Shown here: in pieces, positions 34,768 to 45,422 of the stretch
Position numbering within the stretch: the stretch's first letter is position 1
Layout: every line of letters begins with the position of its first letter
Assembly: GCA_012837525.1 (NCBI GenBank)
Contig: DUQZ01000062.1
Location: forward strand, 1 to 64,000
Origin: Clostridiales bacterium
GTDB lineage: Bacteria; Bacillota; Clostridia; Christensenellales; Aristaeellaceae
DNA: 64,000 nt
Direction: 5' to 3'
Position numbers and translations under genes: made by a program
Notes under the pieces: model-generated
What the model was told of the DNA's origin: nothing
Seen by the model: only the letters and a program-made list of their open reading frames with translations
Databases searched by the model: none

Positions 34768-35957
34768 GCCAGTCTCTTGCAGGTGTAGTCGATAAAGGCG
34801 TCCACCTCATCCTGGTTGATGCATTTGGCCAGGTAGATGGTATTGCCCATGGCGCCGGAGAGCGCTTCGGGCATTCGGTCGGTATACATGATGCGGTGGC
34901 CCCAGTCGCGCAGCACCTCCTCATGGTCGTGCGCGTAGGCGCGTACGTCCTGACGGCCCACAAACACGCAGAAGAAGGTTCTGCGGTCCTCCTGCAGGAA
35001 GATGCGGTCATGCAGCACCATATCCGCCCACAGACGGAAGATGTCGACACTGCCGGCGTAGTTGATCATGTCCGGTGTAAAACCGCCGGAAGGCCGCATG
35101 TTAACCTCCAGCCCGACAATCTCCCCCGCCTTGCCTAGGCCTTCCTGGTCATGCGACAGGCGAAAATACTCAAAATGAACCAGCCTGCCCTTCACCCCAA
35201 AGGCAGCCACGGTGCGTCTGCCCGCGTCGCGGATGTCCTCTGCCACCTCCGGCACAATCATGTAGATGGACTCAATCTTCTCATTCACAATATCCATCAC
35301 AGATACCTTGGTGATGTTACCGGTTTCATACAACGGCTGGCCCTGCTGGCCTACAAGCGCGTCATAGGAGCAGATTTCGCCGTGGACAAATTGCTCAATA
35401 ATATAGGGCGTCAGCGGCAGCTTGGCAAAAAACTTGCGCAGGTCCTGCTCGTCACGCAGCCGGAAGGTATCATTGGCACCCACGCCAACATCCGGCTTGG
35501 CCACCAGCGGGTAGCCGTACTTGGCCGCGAAATCAAGCGCTTTGTCTATGTTCTCTGCCATGATATAGGCCGCAGTTTTGATGCCTGCCTTGTGGTATAT
35601 CGCTTTCATGGCAGACTTTTTCTTATAGCTTTCCATGACCGCCAGCTGCGGCCCTGTCCGGACATTGAACATGGTGCGCAGCCAGGCATCCTGGGCAAGC
35701 CAATGCTCGTTGTTGGACTCTATCCAGTCAATGGCGCCATGCCGGTTGATAAACCAGCCAATCGCGCGCAAAATGGCGTTGCCGTCCTCCAGGCTATGCA
35801 CCTGGTAGTAATCTGTCAGGGCATCGCGCAACTCGGGCAATAAATGCTCATAGGGCGTATCCGCGATGCCCAGCACGTTGATGCCATTTTCTTTGAGCGC
35901 CGCGCAAAAACGCCAGTAGTGCGACGGAAAATGCGGAGAAATAAAAACGAAGTTCAT
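34764..35957 (-). CDS. ATP-grasp domain ligase-like protein
   Basis: 397 residues. The N-terminal NFVFISPHFPSHYWRF is a Rossmann-like preATP-grasp domain; the ATP-grasp core spans about 110-310, with PLVAKPDVGVGANDTFRL near 174 as the ATP-binding loop and VNMRPSGGFTPDMINYAG near 285 as the metal-binding end. Such enzymes join a carboxylate to an amine through an acyl phosphate. ATG 35957 is chosen with GAGG 6 bases upstream; a GTG 12 bases earlier is less good. First gene of an operon with esterase and LrgAB; the product is unknown. Confidence 0.88.
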   Translation of the reverse strand: MNFVFISPHFPSHYWRFCAALKENGINVLGIADTPYEHLLPELRDALTDYYQVHSLEDGNAILRAIGWFINRHGAIDWIESNNEHWLAQDAWLRTMFNVRTGPQLAVMESYKKKSAMKAIYHKAGIKTAAYIMAENIDKALDFAAKYGYPLVAKPDVGVGANDTFRLRDEQDLRKFFAKLPLTPYIIEQFVHGEICSYDALVGQQGQPLYETGNITKVSVMDIVNEKIESIYMIVPEVAEDIRDAGRRTVAAFGVKGRLVHFEYFRLSHDQEGLGKAGEIVGLEVNMRPSGGFTPDMINYAGSVDIFRLWADMVLHDRIFLQEDRRTFFCVFVGRQDVRAYAHDHEEVLRDWGHRIMYTDRMPEALSGAMGNTIYLAKCINQDEVDAFIDYTCKRLA

Positions 35958-35980
35958 ACCAGTCCTCACTAAGTCTAATC

Positions 35981-36001
35981 AGGAAAAGGATGCCTTTTCC
36001 T
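35981..36001. repeat. Perfect inverted repeat in the ATP-grasp operon leader
   Basis: AGGAAAAGG-ATG-CCTTTTCCT, two 9-base arms with 3 bases between, lies between the minus-strand promoter (36009-36037) and the ATP-grasp start. Could be an operator or a small hairpin. Confidence 0.6.
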
Positions 36002-36008
36002 TTTGGTG

Positions 36009-36037
36009 AGAATATCACGCAAGGGTAGGAGCGTCAA
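36009..36037 (-). promoter_or_regulatory. Promoter of the ATP-grasp/esterase/LrgAB operon
   Basis: Minus strand TTGACG (36037-36032) and TATTCT (36014-36009), spacing 17 bp, with a TGA extended -10. Confidence 0.65.
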
Positions 36038-36113
36038 ACACCCGCAAACCAGGCCCGCTGCCAGAAATGTTTAAAACATGTACTGTTTGAAGGAACACAG
36101 GCCGGGATTTTCA

Positions 36114-36143
36114 TTGTATCCCTTCGCGGTCTCGTGATATAAT
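36114..36143 (+). promoter_or_regulatory. Promoter of pgsA-guaB
   Basis: TTGTAT (36114-36119) and TATAAT (36138-36143) with 18-bp spacing and TGA before the -10. Start of transcription would be near 36150, 18 bp before the pgsA ATG. Confidence 0.75.
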
Positions 36144-36167
36144 ACGCGCAGTCACAAGGAGGGTCAC

Positions 36168-38223
<2,056 letters not shown>

Positions 38224-38235
38224 TCAAAAGTAGAC

Positions 38236-38269
38236 AAAAATCCCGGAGCAAGCGCGCCCCGGGATTTTT
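38236..38269. terminator. Bidirectional terminator after guaB and nnrDE
   Basis: AAAAATCCCGG (38236-38246) and CCGGGATTTTT (38259-38269) with a 12-base loop and A/T tails on both sides, between convergent guaB and nnrDE. Confidence 0.85.
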
Positions 38270-38283
38270 TATGCTGTTTGCGG

Positions 38284-39771
38284 TTATTCGGCTGTAAAGG
38301 CAGCGACAATACCCAAATGGTCAATTACGTCTTTGGTCAACGGCGACAGCAAGCCCAGTTGTCTGGCTGCGGACCTGCCTGCCATCCCATGCCAGAGGCT
38401 GGCGGTTCTTGCTGCGTTGAACAAACCTTTCCCCGGTTCCTGAGCAATGAGGGTGGCAATCATCCCTGCCAAGGCGTCCCCGCTGCCGCCCTTGGCGAGG
38501 GCGGGCGAGCCCACCAGGTTGAAGGCTGTTTCATTTTCTGACTGGATGGTGCTGACATCGCCTTTCAGAAGAACGATACCGCCAAAGGTTTTCTGCAGCC
38601 GCTCCGCCGCGGATAGTGGGTTATCAATGACCTTTGCTGCCGAGGTGTTCAGTAACCGGGCTGCCTCCCCCGGATGCGGCGTCATCACAGCGTGTTCGCC
38701 CAGGCGCATCGGGTTTTTGGCCAGCAGATTCAGCGCGTCCGCGTCCCACACGCTGGGCAAATCCGGCGACCAGAGTTTTACTATGTTTTCCCAGATTGCG
38801 TCTGATTGCCCCAAGCCGCATCCCACCGCGAACACATCATACCGCGGTCTGCTTTTAACTGCCTCCTCAATTGGCACACACATGGCGTTGGGCACAAGTG
38901 ACTGCAGAATCGGGATAATCTCCCGCTCACAGACAATGGTCACCAGACCCGCTCCCGAACGCAGGCAGGCCAGCGCTGCCTGAGCAGCCATACCCGCCGC
39001 ACCGGCCATGCCCAGGGAGCCCATGTACATCAGGACGCGGCCATTGTCCCCCTTGTGCGCGTCTGGCGCGCGCTTGGGCAGATAATCTTTTAAATCTGTT
39101 TCCTCAAGCGAGGTAATCAAGCGGTCTTGGCCCAGTGATTCATACGCCTTCTTCGGCAAGCCAATGGGAACCACTCTTATTTTGCCAAGTTTTGTCTTAT
39201 CCTTTGCCAGGCAGTGACCGGTCTTCAAATGCCCCAGCGCGATGGTGTGGGTTGCGTGAAAACAGCCTTGGCTCATTAGACCGCCCGAGCTGTCCAGGCC
39301 GCTGGGCACATCCACCGCAATGCGCGGTACATCCCACTCGTTCACCGTGTTGATGATCGATGCGGTTTCCTGAGGCAATTCACCATGAAAGCCTGTACCA
39401 AACAGGGCATCCACAACGGCGTCAACTTCTTGTGCATGCCTTGTAATAAAATCTATGAACGGTATTTCCAAGGTTTTGGCATAGGCATAGTTTGCTTGCG
39501 CGTCCTTGGTTTTCGGATCACCAAGCATCACAACCCGCGGTTTGCCGCCGGCAAGCAGGCACAGCCGGGCCATGGCCAAACCGTCGCCGCCGTTGTTGCC
39601 GGTACCGATCAGAAAAAGAATGGTCTTGCCATCAATACCGCCCAAAACGTCTTGTAAGGCCTGAAAGGCTTCCCGCGCCGCGTTTTCCATCACAAGCAGG
39701 CTGGGTACACCCAGACTGAAGGCATGCTCCTCCAGCATTTTCATCTGTTGCGGTGTCAAGATGGTTTGCAT
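38284..39771 (-). CDS. nnr: Bifunctional NAD(P)H-hydrate epimerase / ADP-dependent dehydratase
   Basis: Repairs hydrated NAD(P)H. The 495 residues join an N-terminal YjeF epimerase domain (about 1-215, with GTGNNGGDGLAMARLC near 55) and a C-terminal ribokinase-like dehydratase domain (about 225-495, with AKGGSGDALAGMIATL near 435 as the catalytic GSGD). Both domains are complete. Its ATG follows the acpS stop with no gap; the same pairing is common in Firmicutes and actinobacteria. It is the last gene of the tdh-to-nnr operon. Confidence 0.95.
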   Translation of the reverse strand: MQTILTPQQMKMLEEHAFSLGVPSLLVMENAAREAFQALQDVLGGIDGKTILFLIGTGNNGGDGLAMARLCLLAGGKPRVVMLGDPKTKDAQANYAYAKTLEIPFIDFITRHAQEVDAVVDALFGTGFHGELPQETASIINTVNEWDVPRIAVDVPSGLDSSGGLMSQGCFHATHTIALGHLKTGHCLAKDKTKLGKIRVVPIGLPKKAYESLGQDRLITSLEETDLKDYLPKRAPDAHKGDNGRVLMYMGSLGMAGAAGMAAQAALACLRSGAGLVTIVCEREIIPILQSLVPNAMCVPIEEAVKSRPRYDVFAVGCGLGQSDAIWENIVKLWSPDLPSVWDADALNLLAKNPMRLGEHAVMTPHPGEAARLLNTSAAKVIDNPLSAAERLQKTFGGIVLLKGDVSTIQSENETAFNLVGSPALAKGGSGDALAGMIATLIAQEPGKGLFNAARTASLWHGMAGRSAARQLGLLSPLTKDVIDHLGIVAAFTAE

Positions 39772-40146
39772 CTATTCCCCTTCCAAAACCGTAAACGCGA
39801 TGGCCAGGCCGCCGTCGTGTGAGATGCTCAGGTGTGCCTGGGTGACACCCAAGCTGTCTGCCAGATCTTTAGCAGTACCCTTGAGGTGATAAGACGGCGC
39901 GCCCTTGTCATCATGCTGGATGACGATATCCTGCAGCCGCACGCCATCAAGGCCAGTGCCCAGCGCTTTTGCCAGCGCTTCCTTGGCCGCGAAATGCCCA
40001 GCCATGGAATCGGCTGCCAACTTGCCGCGGGACAGGATGTACGCCTGCTCGCCGGGGTCAAAGTATCGCGTTAAAAAAGACGAATCCGCAAGCAGGCTGG
40101 CCATCCGGCTCACCTGGCACAGATCCGTCCCGATGCCTTTGATCAC
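39772..40146 (-). CDS. acpS: Holo-acyl carrier protein synthase
   Basis: Transfers 4'-phosphopantetheine from CoA to acyl carrier protein. 124 residues. The start IKGIGTDLCQVSRM supplies the magnesium-binding Asp (residue 7 or so), and HFAAKEALAKALGTG holds the second acidic ligand; C-terminal AHLSISHDGGLAIAF is also typical. I chose GTG 40146 because it gives the canonical AcpS beginning and overlaps the upstream stop as GTGA; the long open frame up to 40656 lies inside the P1 peptidase gene. Coupling to that gene replaces a ribosome site. Confidence 0.95.
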   Translation of the reverse strand: MIKGIGTDLCQVSRMASLLADSSFLTRYFDPGEQAYILSRGKLAADSMAGHFAAKEALAKALGTGLDGVRLQDIVIQHDDKGAPSYHLKGTAKDLADSLGVTQAHLSISHDGGLAIAFTVLEGE

Positions 40147-41096
40147 TTGTTTGAATACAGCACTGCGTTGATCACCGCGCGGGCTGTGACTTCCTGGGCT
40201 GCAGCGCACAGCTTGACAAAATTGACTTCCCGCATCACGCGCTCCGTGGCCAGGGCAAACATGGTATCCCCATCCATCTGGGTGTGGCTGGGCCGAATCG
40301 CCCGCGCGAGGCCGCCATGCGCGACATCCGCCAGCCGCGTTGCCTGGTCCTTGGTCAGCTTGCAGTCCACCGCCACCACGCCGATGGTGGTGTTGGTGCC
40401 GGGCGCCGGGATGCGCACTTGCATGGGCATGGGCGAGCTGCCATACAGCAGGCCATCCGCCTTCACCGGGGTGCCGTCCTGCGTGCGCGCGCAGGCAATG
40501 CATTGCCCGCTGTCGGGGTGATAAACATCGCCAACGGCATTCACCGCGACAATCGCGCCGATGGTGATGCCTTCCTGCAGCATCATGGAGGCAGACCCGA
40601 TACCGCCGCGGACAGGGATGGTATTTTGCACCAATTTGCCGATGGTGCAGCCGCAACCGGCTCCGTGCGGGCCTTGCTGAACACCCTTTGCTGCTGCCGT
40701 CACCGCCGCGCGGCCCATGGCCGCGTCCGGGGTCACATTGGCATCCCCCACGCCCAGGTCAAACAGGACCGCTGCCGGTACGATGGGGACACGCGCGATG
40801 CCCATATCAATGCCGATGCCGGACTGCGCCAAAAAGCGCATGACGCCATCCGCGGCAGCCAGACCGAAGGCGCTGCCGCCGCTTAATACAACAGCGTGCG
40901 CCTGCTCCACCAGGTTGCCGGGACGCAGGACATCTGTCTCCCGTGTGCCGGGCGCGGCGCCGCGCACGCTGACGCCGGCAATCGCGCCTTCACGCGGGCC
41001 TAATACAACAGTGACACCGGTGCGGGCGGATTCGTTCTCCATCTGCCCCACGCGGATGCCATGTACATTCGTAATATCGCCAGGATATGGCTGCAT
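40143..41096 (-). CDS. P1 (DmpA) family peptidase
   Basis: 317 residues of the PF03576 family (L-aminopeptidase D-esterase, beta-peptidyl aminopeptidase, nylon-oligomer hydrolase). These are N-terminal-nucleophile enzymes that cut themselves into two chains. Typical elements are ITNVHGIRVGQMEN near the start, VLSGGSAFGLAAADGVMRFL near 69, and GAGCGCTIGKL near 145. The nucleophile is probably in PSHTQMDGDTMFALA near 270, not proved here. No signal peptide. TAATG overlap with the hydrolase gene before it and GTGA overlap with acpS after it. The substrate is unknown. Confidence 0.88.
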   Translation of the reverse strand: MQPYPGDITNVHGIRVGQMENESARTGVTVVLGPREGAIAGVSVRGAAPGTRETDVLRPGNLVEQAHAVVLSGGSAFGLAAADGVMRFLAQSGIGIDMGIARVPIVPAAVLFDLGVGDANVTPDAAMGRAAVTAAAKGVQQGPHGAGCGCTIGKLVQNTIPVRGGIGSASMMLQEGITIGAIVAVNAVGDVYHPDSGQCIACARTQDGTPVKADGLLYGSSPMPMQVRIPAPGTNTTIGVVAVDCKLTKDQATRLADVAHGGLARAIRPSHTQMDGDTMFALATERVMREVNFVKLCAAAQEVTARAVINAVLYSNK

Positions 41097-42028
41097 TAAA
41101 CGCTCCTTTCCCTGGACGAGACCAGCGCATCAAGCCAATCCGCCAGCTCGTCCATGACTTCGTTTCGATTGGTTTCGTTGAAGATTTCATGCCGGCCGCC
41201 CTCGTATAGCACCATGCTGACATCGGTTAAACCGGCGTCCTTATATTGGTCGCGCACTGTCCTCACGCCCTCACCCATGCCGCCAACCGGGTCCATATCA
41301 CCAGAAATGATATGAACGGGCAGGTCTTTGGGGAGGCGCTTCAAGCGGTTCACATCCGACAAGGCGACCAGGCCATTAAACAAATCCCTGAAGCCGCCAG
41401 CGGTGAAGACAAAGCCGCACAGCGGGTCGTCCGCATACTTCTGTACCTCTGCCTTATCCCGGCTAAGCCAGTCATAGACAAGGCCGTCCTTTTTCTTAAA
41501 CGGCTTGTTGTTGGAGGAGAAGGCCAGGGTGTCCAGGAATTTGGACTTCTTTTTCTCCCGCCCCAGGGCGCATAGGATTTTGGCGGGCAGCAGGCCTGCT
41601 TTGGCAAGCTGTTTTGGATACCAGCCTGTGCCGCACAGCACCAGGGCATCCAGGCTGTCCGGATGGCGCAGGACAAATTCACGGGAAAGGAAACTGCCCA
41701 TGCTGTGGCCCAATAAAATGTGCGGGATGGATGGGTATTGCGCTTGAAGCCAGCTCATCACCTGGTGAAGATCTTCCACCGCGTGCCCCCAGCCATCCTG
41801 CTCGGCGTACCAGCCCTTGATGGGTGCTTCTGCCCCATGCCCCAGGTGGTTATAGCCTGCCACCAGATATCCACGCGCGGTGAGGTGTTTGCCCAGCCGG
41901 TCGTAGCGATCGATATGCTCCGCCATGCCGTGGGAAATCAGGATGACTGCGAGGGGCGCGCCCATTGGCTCCCAGAGGCGAACCGCCCGCGGGTAAGGTG
42001 TTGTGCCTGGAAAAGGTACTTTCTTCAT
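41096..42028 (-). CDS. Alpha/beta hydrolase, monoacylglycerol lipase-like
   Basis: 310 residues of the lysophospholipase / monoacylglycerol lipase type (COG2267). The nucleophile elbow is LLGHSMGSFLSREF with its Ser near residue 110; an Asp in IISGDMDPVGG (about 242) and a His in LYEGGRHEIFNE (about 272) complete the triad. There is no signal peptide, so it acts on cytoplasmic lipids or esters. It lies 9 bp after trpS in a long tightly packed operon. Confidence 0.9.
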   Translation of the reverse strand: MKKVPFPGTTPYPRAVRLWEPMGAPLAVILISHGMAEHIDRYDRLGKHLTARGYLVAGYNHLGHGAEAPIKGWYAEQDGWGHAVEDLHQVMSWLQAQYPSIPHILLGHSMGSFLSREFVLRHPDSLDALVLCGTGWYPKQLAKAGLLPAKILCALGREKKKSKFLDTLAFSSNNKPFKKKDGLVYDWLSRDKAEVQKYADDPLCGFVFTAGGFRDLFNGLVALSDVNRLKRLPKDLPVHIISGDMDPVGGMGEGVRTVRDQYKDAGLTDVSMVLYEGGRHEIFNETNRNEVMDELADWLDALVSSRERSV

Positions 42029-42037
42029 AGGCTGTCC

Positions 42038-43042
42038 TCAGGGCTGGTACAAGCCCAGTTTCTTGTACACCTTGCGCAATGTGCGAATGGCCATGGCCTG
42101 CGCGCGCTCTGCGTTGTGCTTGAGGATGGTGGACATATAGTCCTTGTCCTTCACAAGCTGATGAAAGCGTTCCTGGATGGGTTTTAAGGTTTCAATTGCG
42201 GCCTGGGCCACCTCTTCCTTGAGCTTGCCATAGCCTTGACCGGACAGGCGGTTGACGATGTCCTCGATGCGCTCGCCTGAAAGAGCGGAATGCATGGCCA
42301 GCAAGTTGGATACCCCCGGCTTGTTCTGCGGATCATAGCGGATTTCCATGTCGGAGTCCGTCACCGCGCGCTTGAACTTGCGCATCACCACATCCGGGCT
42401 GTCTGTGAGGGAGATGGAACTGTCCTCCACGTCGGACTTGGACATCTTGCGCTCTGGATCCGCCAGGCTCATGATACGGGCCGTCTGCTTGGGGATATAG
42501 GGCTCCGGCACCTTAAACAGCCCCGGGTGGATGGCGTTGAGCCGCTCCGCGATGTCGCGGGTGATCTCCAGATGCTGTTTCTGGTCCGCGCCCACCGGCA
42601 CCAGATCGGTCTGATACAGCAGGATGTCCGCCGCCATCAAGACAGGGTAGGTAAATAAGCCCGCGTTGATGTTGTCCTTGTGCTGCAGGGACTTGTCCTT
42701 AAACTGGGTCATGCGGTTGAGTTCACCCATGTAGGTGAAGCAGTTGAGGATCCATGCCAACTCCGCGTGCTGGGGCACGTTGCTTTGGCAATAGATGATG
42801 CTGCGCTCGGGGTTCAAGCCGCAGGCAATATACAGGGCGGCCAACTCCAGGGACTTGCGGCGCAGGCCCGCCGGGTCCTGCCGGACGGTGAGCGCGTGCA
42901 GGTCAACGATGGAGAACAGGCAGTCATACTCATCCTCCAGGCGGATGAAGTTGGTGATGGCGCCGATGTAGTTGCCCAGGTGAATGTGGCCTGAGGGCTG
43001 GATGCCGGAAAACAAGACCGGCTTTCTGGTCGTCTGGCTCAT
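42038..43042 (-). CDS. trpS: Tryptophanyl-tRNA synthetase
   Basis: Class I synthetase of 334 residues. The HIGH-like motif is SGHIHLGNYIGA near residue 17 and KMSKSD near 190, both intact. ATG 43042 is preferred because AAAGGA lies 7 bases upstream; an earlier GTG at 43057 overlaps that site. No T-box or trp attenuator precedes it: only 29 bp separate it from kbl. It seems to be carried by the threonine-catabolism operon promoter, which is unusual for a trpS gene. Confidence 0.97.
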   Translation of the reverse strand: MSQTTRKPVLFSGIQPSGHIHLGNYIGAITNFIRLEDEYDCLFSIVDLHALTVRQDPAGLRRKSLELAALYIACGLNPERSIIYCQSNVPQHAELAWILNCFTYMGELNRMTQFKDKSLQHKDNINAGLFTYPVLMAADILLYQTDLVPVGADQKQHLEITRDIAERLNAIHPGLFKVPEPYIPKQTARIMSLADPERKMSKSDVEDSSISLTDSPDVVMRKFKRAVTDSDMEIRYDPQNKPGVSNLLAMHSALSGERIEDIVNRLSGQGYGKLKEEVAQAAIETLKPIQERFHQLVKDKDYMSTILKHNAERAQAMAIRTLRKVYKKLGLYQP

Positions 43043-43071
43043 TGGTGTTCCTTTCACTTAAGGGATATTGA

Positions 43072-44262
43072 TTACAGGTTCATCTCTTCTTTCACAAGGC
43101 GGAAGGCTTCTACAGCCTTGTCCAAATCCTCATGGCTGTGGGCTGCGGAAATCTGGGTACGGATGCGCGCCTTGCCCATGGGCACAACGGGGTAGCTGAA
43201 AGCGATGACATAGACGCCGTGCGCCAGCATCCTGGTTGCCATCTCCTGCGCGACATGCGCGTCATACAGCATCACCGGCACGATGGGGTGCTCACCCGGC
43301 AGGAGGTCAAAGCCCAGCTTGCTCATCTTTTCGCGGAAGTATTCCGCATTTTCATGCACCTTGTCGCGCAGTTGCGTGGACGCCTCCAACAGGTCCAGGG
43401 CTTTGAGGGTAGCCGTGCAGATGGCCGGAGCCACTGAGTTGGAGAACAAATAGGGCCTGGAGCGCTGACGCAGCAGGTCCACAATGGGTTGGCGCGCGGC
43501 AGTGAACCCACCGGATGCCCCGCCCAGGGCTTTGCCAAAGGTGCTGGTGATGATGTCCACCCTGCCCATCACGCCGCAGGCCTCATGCGTGCCGCGGCCG
43601 GTCTGGCCGATAAAACCAGTGGCATGGCTGTCATCCACCATGACCAGGGCATCGTATTTGTCTGCCAAATCGCAGATCTCCTGCAGCTTGGCCAGATAGC
43701 CGTCCATGGAAAACACGCCGTCGGTCACGATCAGGCGCATGCGGCTGGACTGAGCGTCCTTCAAGTGCTGCTCCAGCTCCGCCATATCGCTGTTCTTGTA
43801 GCGGTAGCGCTGTGCCTTGCACAGGCGGACGCCGTCGATGATGGAGGCGTGGTTCAACTCATCCGAAATCACCGCGTCCTCGGCTGTGAGCAAGGTCTCA
43901 AACAAGCCGCCGTTGGCGTCAAAGCAGGAGGAATACAGGATGACATCATCCATCTGCAGGAAATTGGCCAGGCGCTGCTCCAACTGTTTGTGGATGAGCT
44001 GTGTGCCGCAGATAAAGCGCACACTGGACAGGCCAAATCCCCAGGAATCATACGCGTTGCGCGCCGCCTGAATCACCCGGTAGTCATTGGACAGGCCCAG
44101 GTAGTTGTTGGCACAGAGGTTCAATACACCCTGGCTTTGGGTGGTGTTGATGCGGCTCATCTGCGGGGTGGTGATAACGCGCTCCTCCCGCCAGGTGCCG
44201 GCCTTACGGATGTCCTCCAGCTGCTCCTTGAAGATGTCTAAGGCTTTTTTTGTGTTGCTCAT
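43072..44262 (-). CDS. kbl: Glycine C-acetyltransferase (2-amino-3-ketobutyrate CoA ligase)
   Basis: PLP enzyme that splits 2-amino-3-ketobutyrate with CoA into glycine and acetyl-CoA. The 396 residues match the family. The PLP lysine is in [28 protein letters not shown] is the cofactor-contact region and [14 protein letters not shown] is typical. It follows tdh, which makes its substrate, 37 bp downstream. Together they turn threonine into glycine and acetyl-CoA. Confidence 0.96.
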   Translation of the reverse strand: MSNTKKALDIFKEQLEDIRKAGTWREERVITTPQMSRINTTQSQGVLNLCANNYLGLSNDYRVIQAARNAYDSWGFGLSSVRFICGTQLIHKQLEQRLANFLQMDDVILYSSCFDANGGLFETLLTAEDAVISDELNHASIIDGVRLCKAQRYRYKNSDMAELEQHLKDAQSSRMRLIVTDGVFSMDGYLAKLQEICDLADKYDALVMVDDSHATGFIGQTGRGTHEACGVMGRVDIITSTFGKALGGASGGFTAARQPIVDLLRQRSRPYLFSNSVAPAICTATLKALDLLEASTQLRDKVHENAEYFREKMSKLGFDLLPGEHPIVPVMLYDAHVAQEMATRMLAHGVYVIAFSYPVVPMGKARIRTQISAAHSHEDLDKAVEAFRLVKEEMNL

Positions 44263-44299
44263 ATCCGTATCCCTTCTATGTTGTTCATCTTACGCGTGC

Positions 44300-45334
44300 T
44301 TATTTACTCCACTCAAGGATGATCTTTCCGCTTTCTCCAGTGTTCATGATGTCAAAGGCTTCCTCAAACTGGGTGTAGTGGAAACGATGGGTGATCAGCG
44401 GCTTTAGGTCAAGCCCGGCTTGCACCATAGCCGCCATCTTGTACCAGGTCTCATACATTTTGCGGCCATAGATGCCCTGCATGTTCAGGCCCTTGAAAAT
44501 GAAGGTGTCCAGGTCAATCTGCGGGTGTTTCCCAAACAGGCCCAACAGGGCAACCTGGCCGCCGTTGCGCATCACACCCAGCATTTGCTTGAGCGCGACT
44601 TCGGCGCCGGACATCTCAAGCCCCACATCAAAGCCTTCAACCATATGAAGTTCCTTCATCACATCATTCAGGTCTTCCTTGGTGACATTGACGGTGCGGG
44701 TGGCGCCCAGCTTCTTCGCCAGATCAAGGCGGTAATCTTTGAGGTCGGTGATGACCACATGCCGCGCGCCGTTTTGGCGGCAGATAGCGGCGGCCATTAC
44801 GCCAATGGGGCCAGCGCCTGTGATGAGCACATCCTCCCCCACCACGTCATACATCAGCGCGGTATGGGTCGCATTGCCAAAGGCGTCAAAGAAGGAAACG
44901 ACTTCCTCGTCCAAATCTTCGCTGATGGGAATGCAGTTGGAGGCCGGGATGCACAGGTACTCCGCGAACGCGCCGTTGCGGTTGACCCCGACGCCTTCGG
45001 TATATTTGCACCACTGCCCGCGGCCCGCACGGCAGTTGCGGCATTGGCCGCAGACCAGGTGCCCTTCGCCGGACACGGTTTGTCCGATTTCAAAATGCTT
45101 GACCGCGCTGCCGATCTCGGCAATTTCACCCACATACTCGTGCCCAATCACAATGGGCGGGTTGATGTGCGCCTGGCTCCAGGCGTCCCAGTTGTAGATG
45201 TGCAGGTCGGTCCCGCAGATTGCCGTTTTGTGGATCTTGATCAGCACCTCATCCGGTCCGGACACGGGGCGTTCCACCTTTTTGAGCACCAAGCCTGGCT
45301 GCGCAGCCTGTTTTACCAAAGCGTCCATCAACAT
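44300..45334 (-). CDS. tdh: L-threonine 3-dehydrogenase
   Basis: Zinc medium-chain dehydrogenase that oxidises threonine to 2-amino-3-ketobutyrate with NAD. 344 residues. Catalytic zinc ligands are Cys40 ([13 protein letters not shown]) and His65-Glu66; the structural zinc is bound by the [15 protein letters not shown] cluster near 97-111; the Rossmann fold begins at [17 protein letters not shown] 45334 is chosen: AAAGGAGGA lies 10 bases upstream, and a second ATG two codons in is an alternative. Next gene kbl completes the pathway. Confidence 0.96.
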   Translation of the reverse strand: MLMDALVKQAAQPGLVLKKVERPVSGPDEVLIKIHKTAICGTDLHIYNWDAWSQAHINPPIVIGHEYVGEIAEIGSAVKHFEIGQTVSGEGHLVCGQCRNCRAGRGQWCKYTEGVGVNRNGAFAEYLCIPASNCIPISEDLDEEVVSFFDAFGNATHTALMYDVVGEDVLITGAGPIGVMAAAICRQNGARHVVITDLKDYRLDLAKKLGATRTVNVTKEDLNDVMKELHMVEGFDVGLEMSGAEVALKQMLGVMRNGGQVALLGLFGKHPQIDLDTFIFKGLNMQGIYGRKMYETWYKMAAMVQAGLDLKPLITHRFHYTQFEEAFDIMNTGESGKIILEWSK

Positions 45335-45362
45335 GAAGATACAATCCTCCTTTAATACTTAA

Positions 45363-45382
45363 GTGCCGGTCACACCGGGCAC
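45363..45382. other. Hairpin between the secreted-protein gene and tdh
   Basis: GTGCCGGT and ACC-G-GGCAC form an 8-bp stem with one bulged G. On the minus strand only TTAAGTATTAAA follows, so it is at best a weak terminator of the upstream operon or a leader hairpin for tdh. Confidence 0.35.
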
Positions 45383-45422
45383 ATATGAACTACTCAGGCT
45401 CCCGCCGGATGGCGCCTTGCCA

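Noticed and set aside
39772-40656. 294-codon version of acpS
   Set aside because: The first 170 codons overlap the P1 peptidase gene out of frame and do not resemble any protein; AcpS begins at GTG 40146.
43043-43071. T-box or trp attenuator before trpS
   Set aside because: The gap is 29 bases; no room for a T-box.
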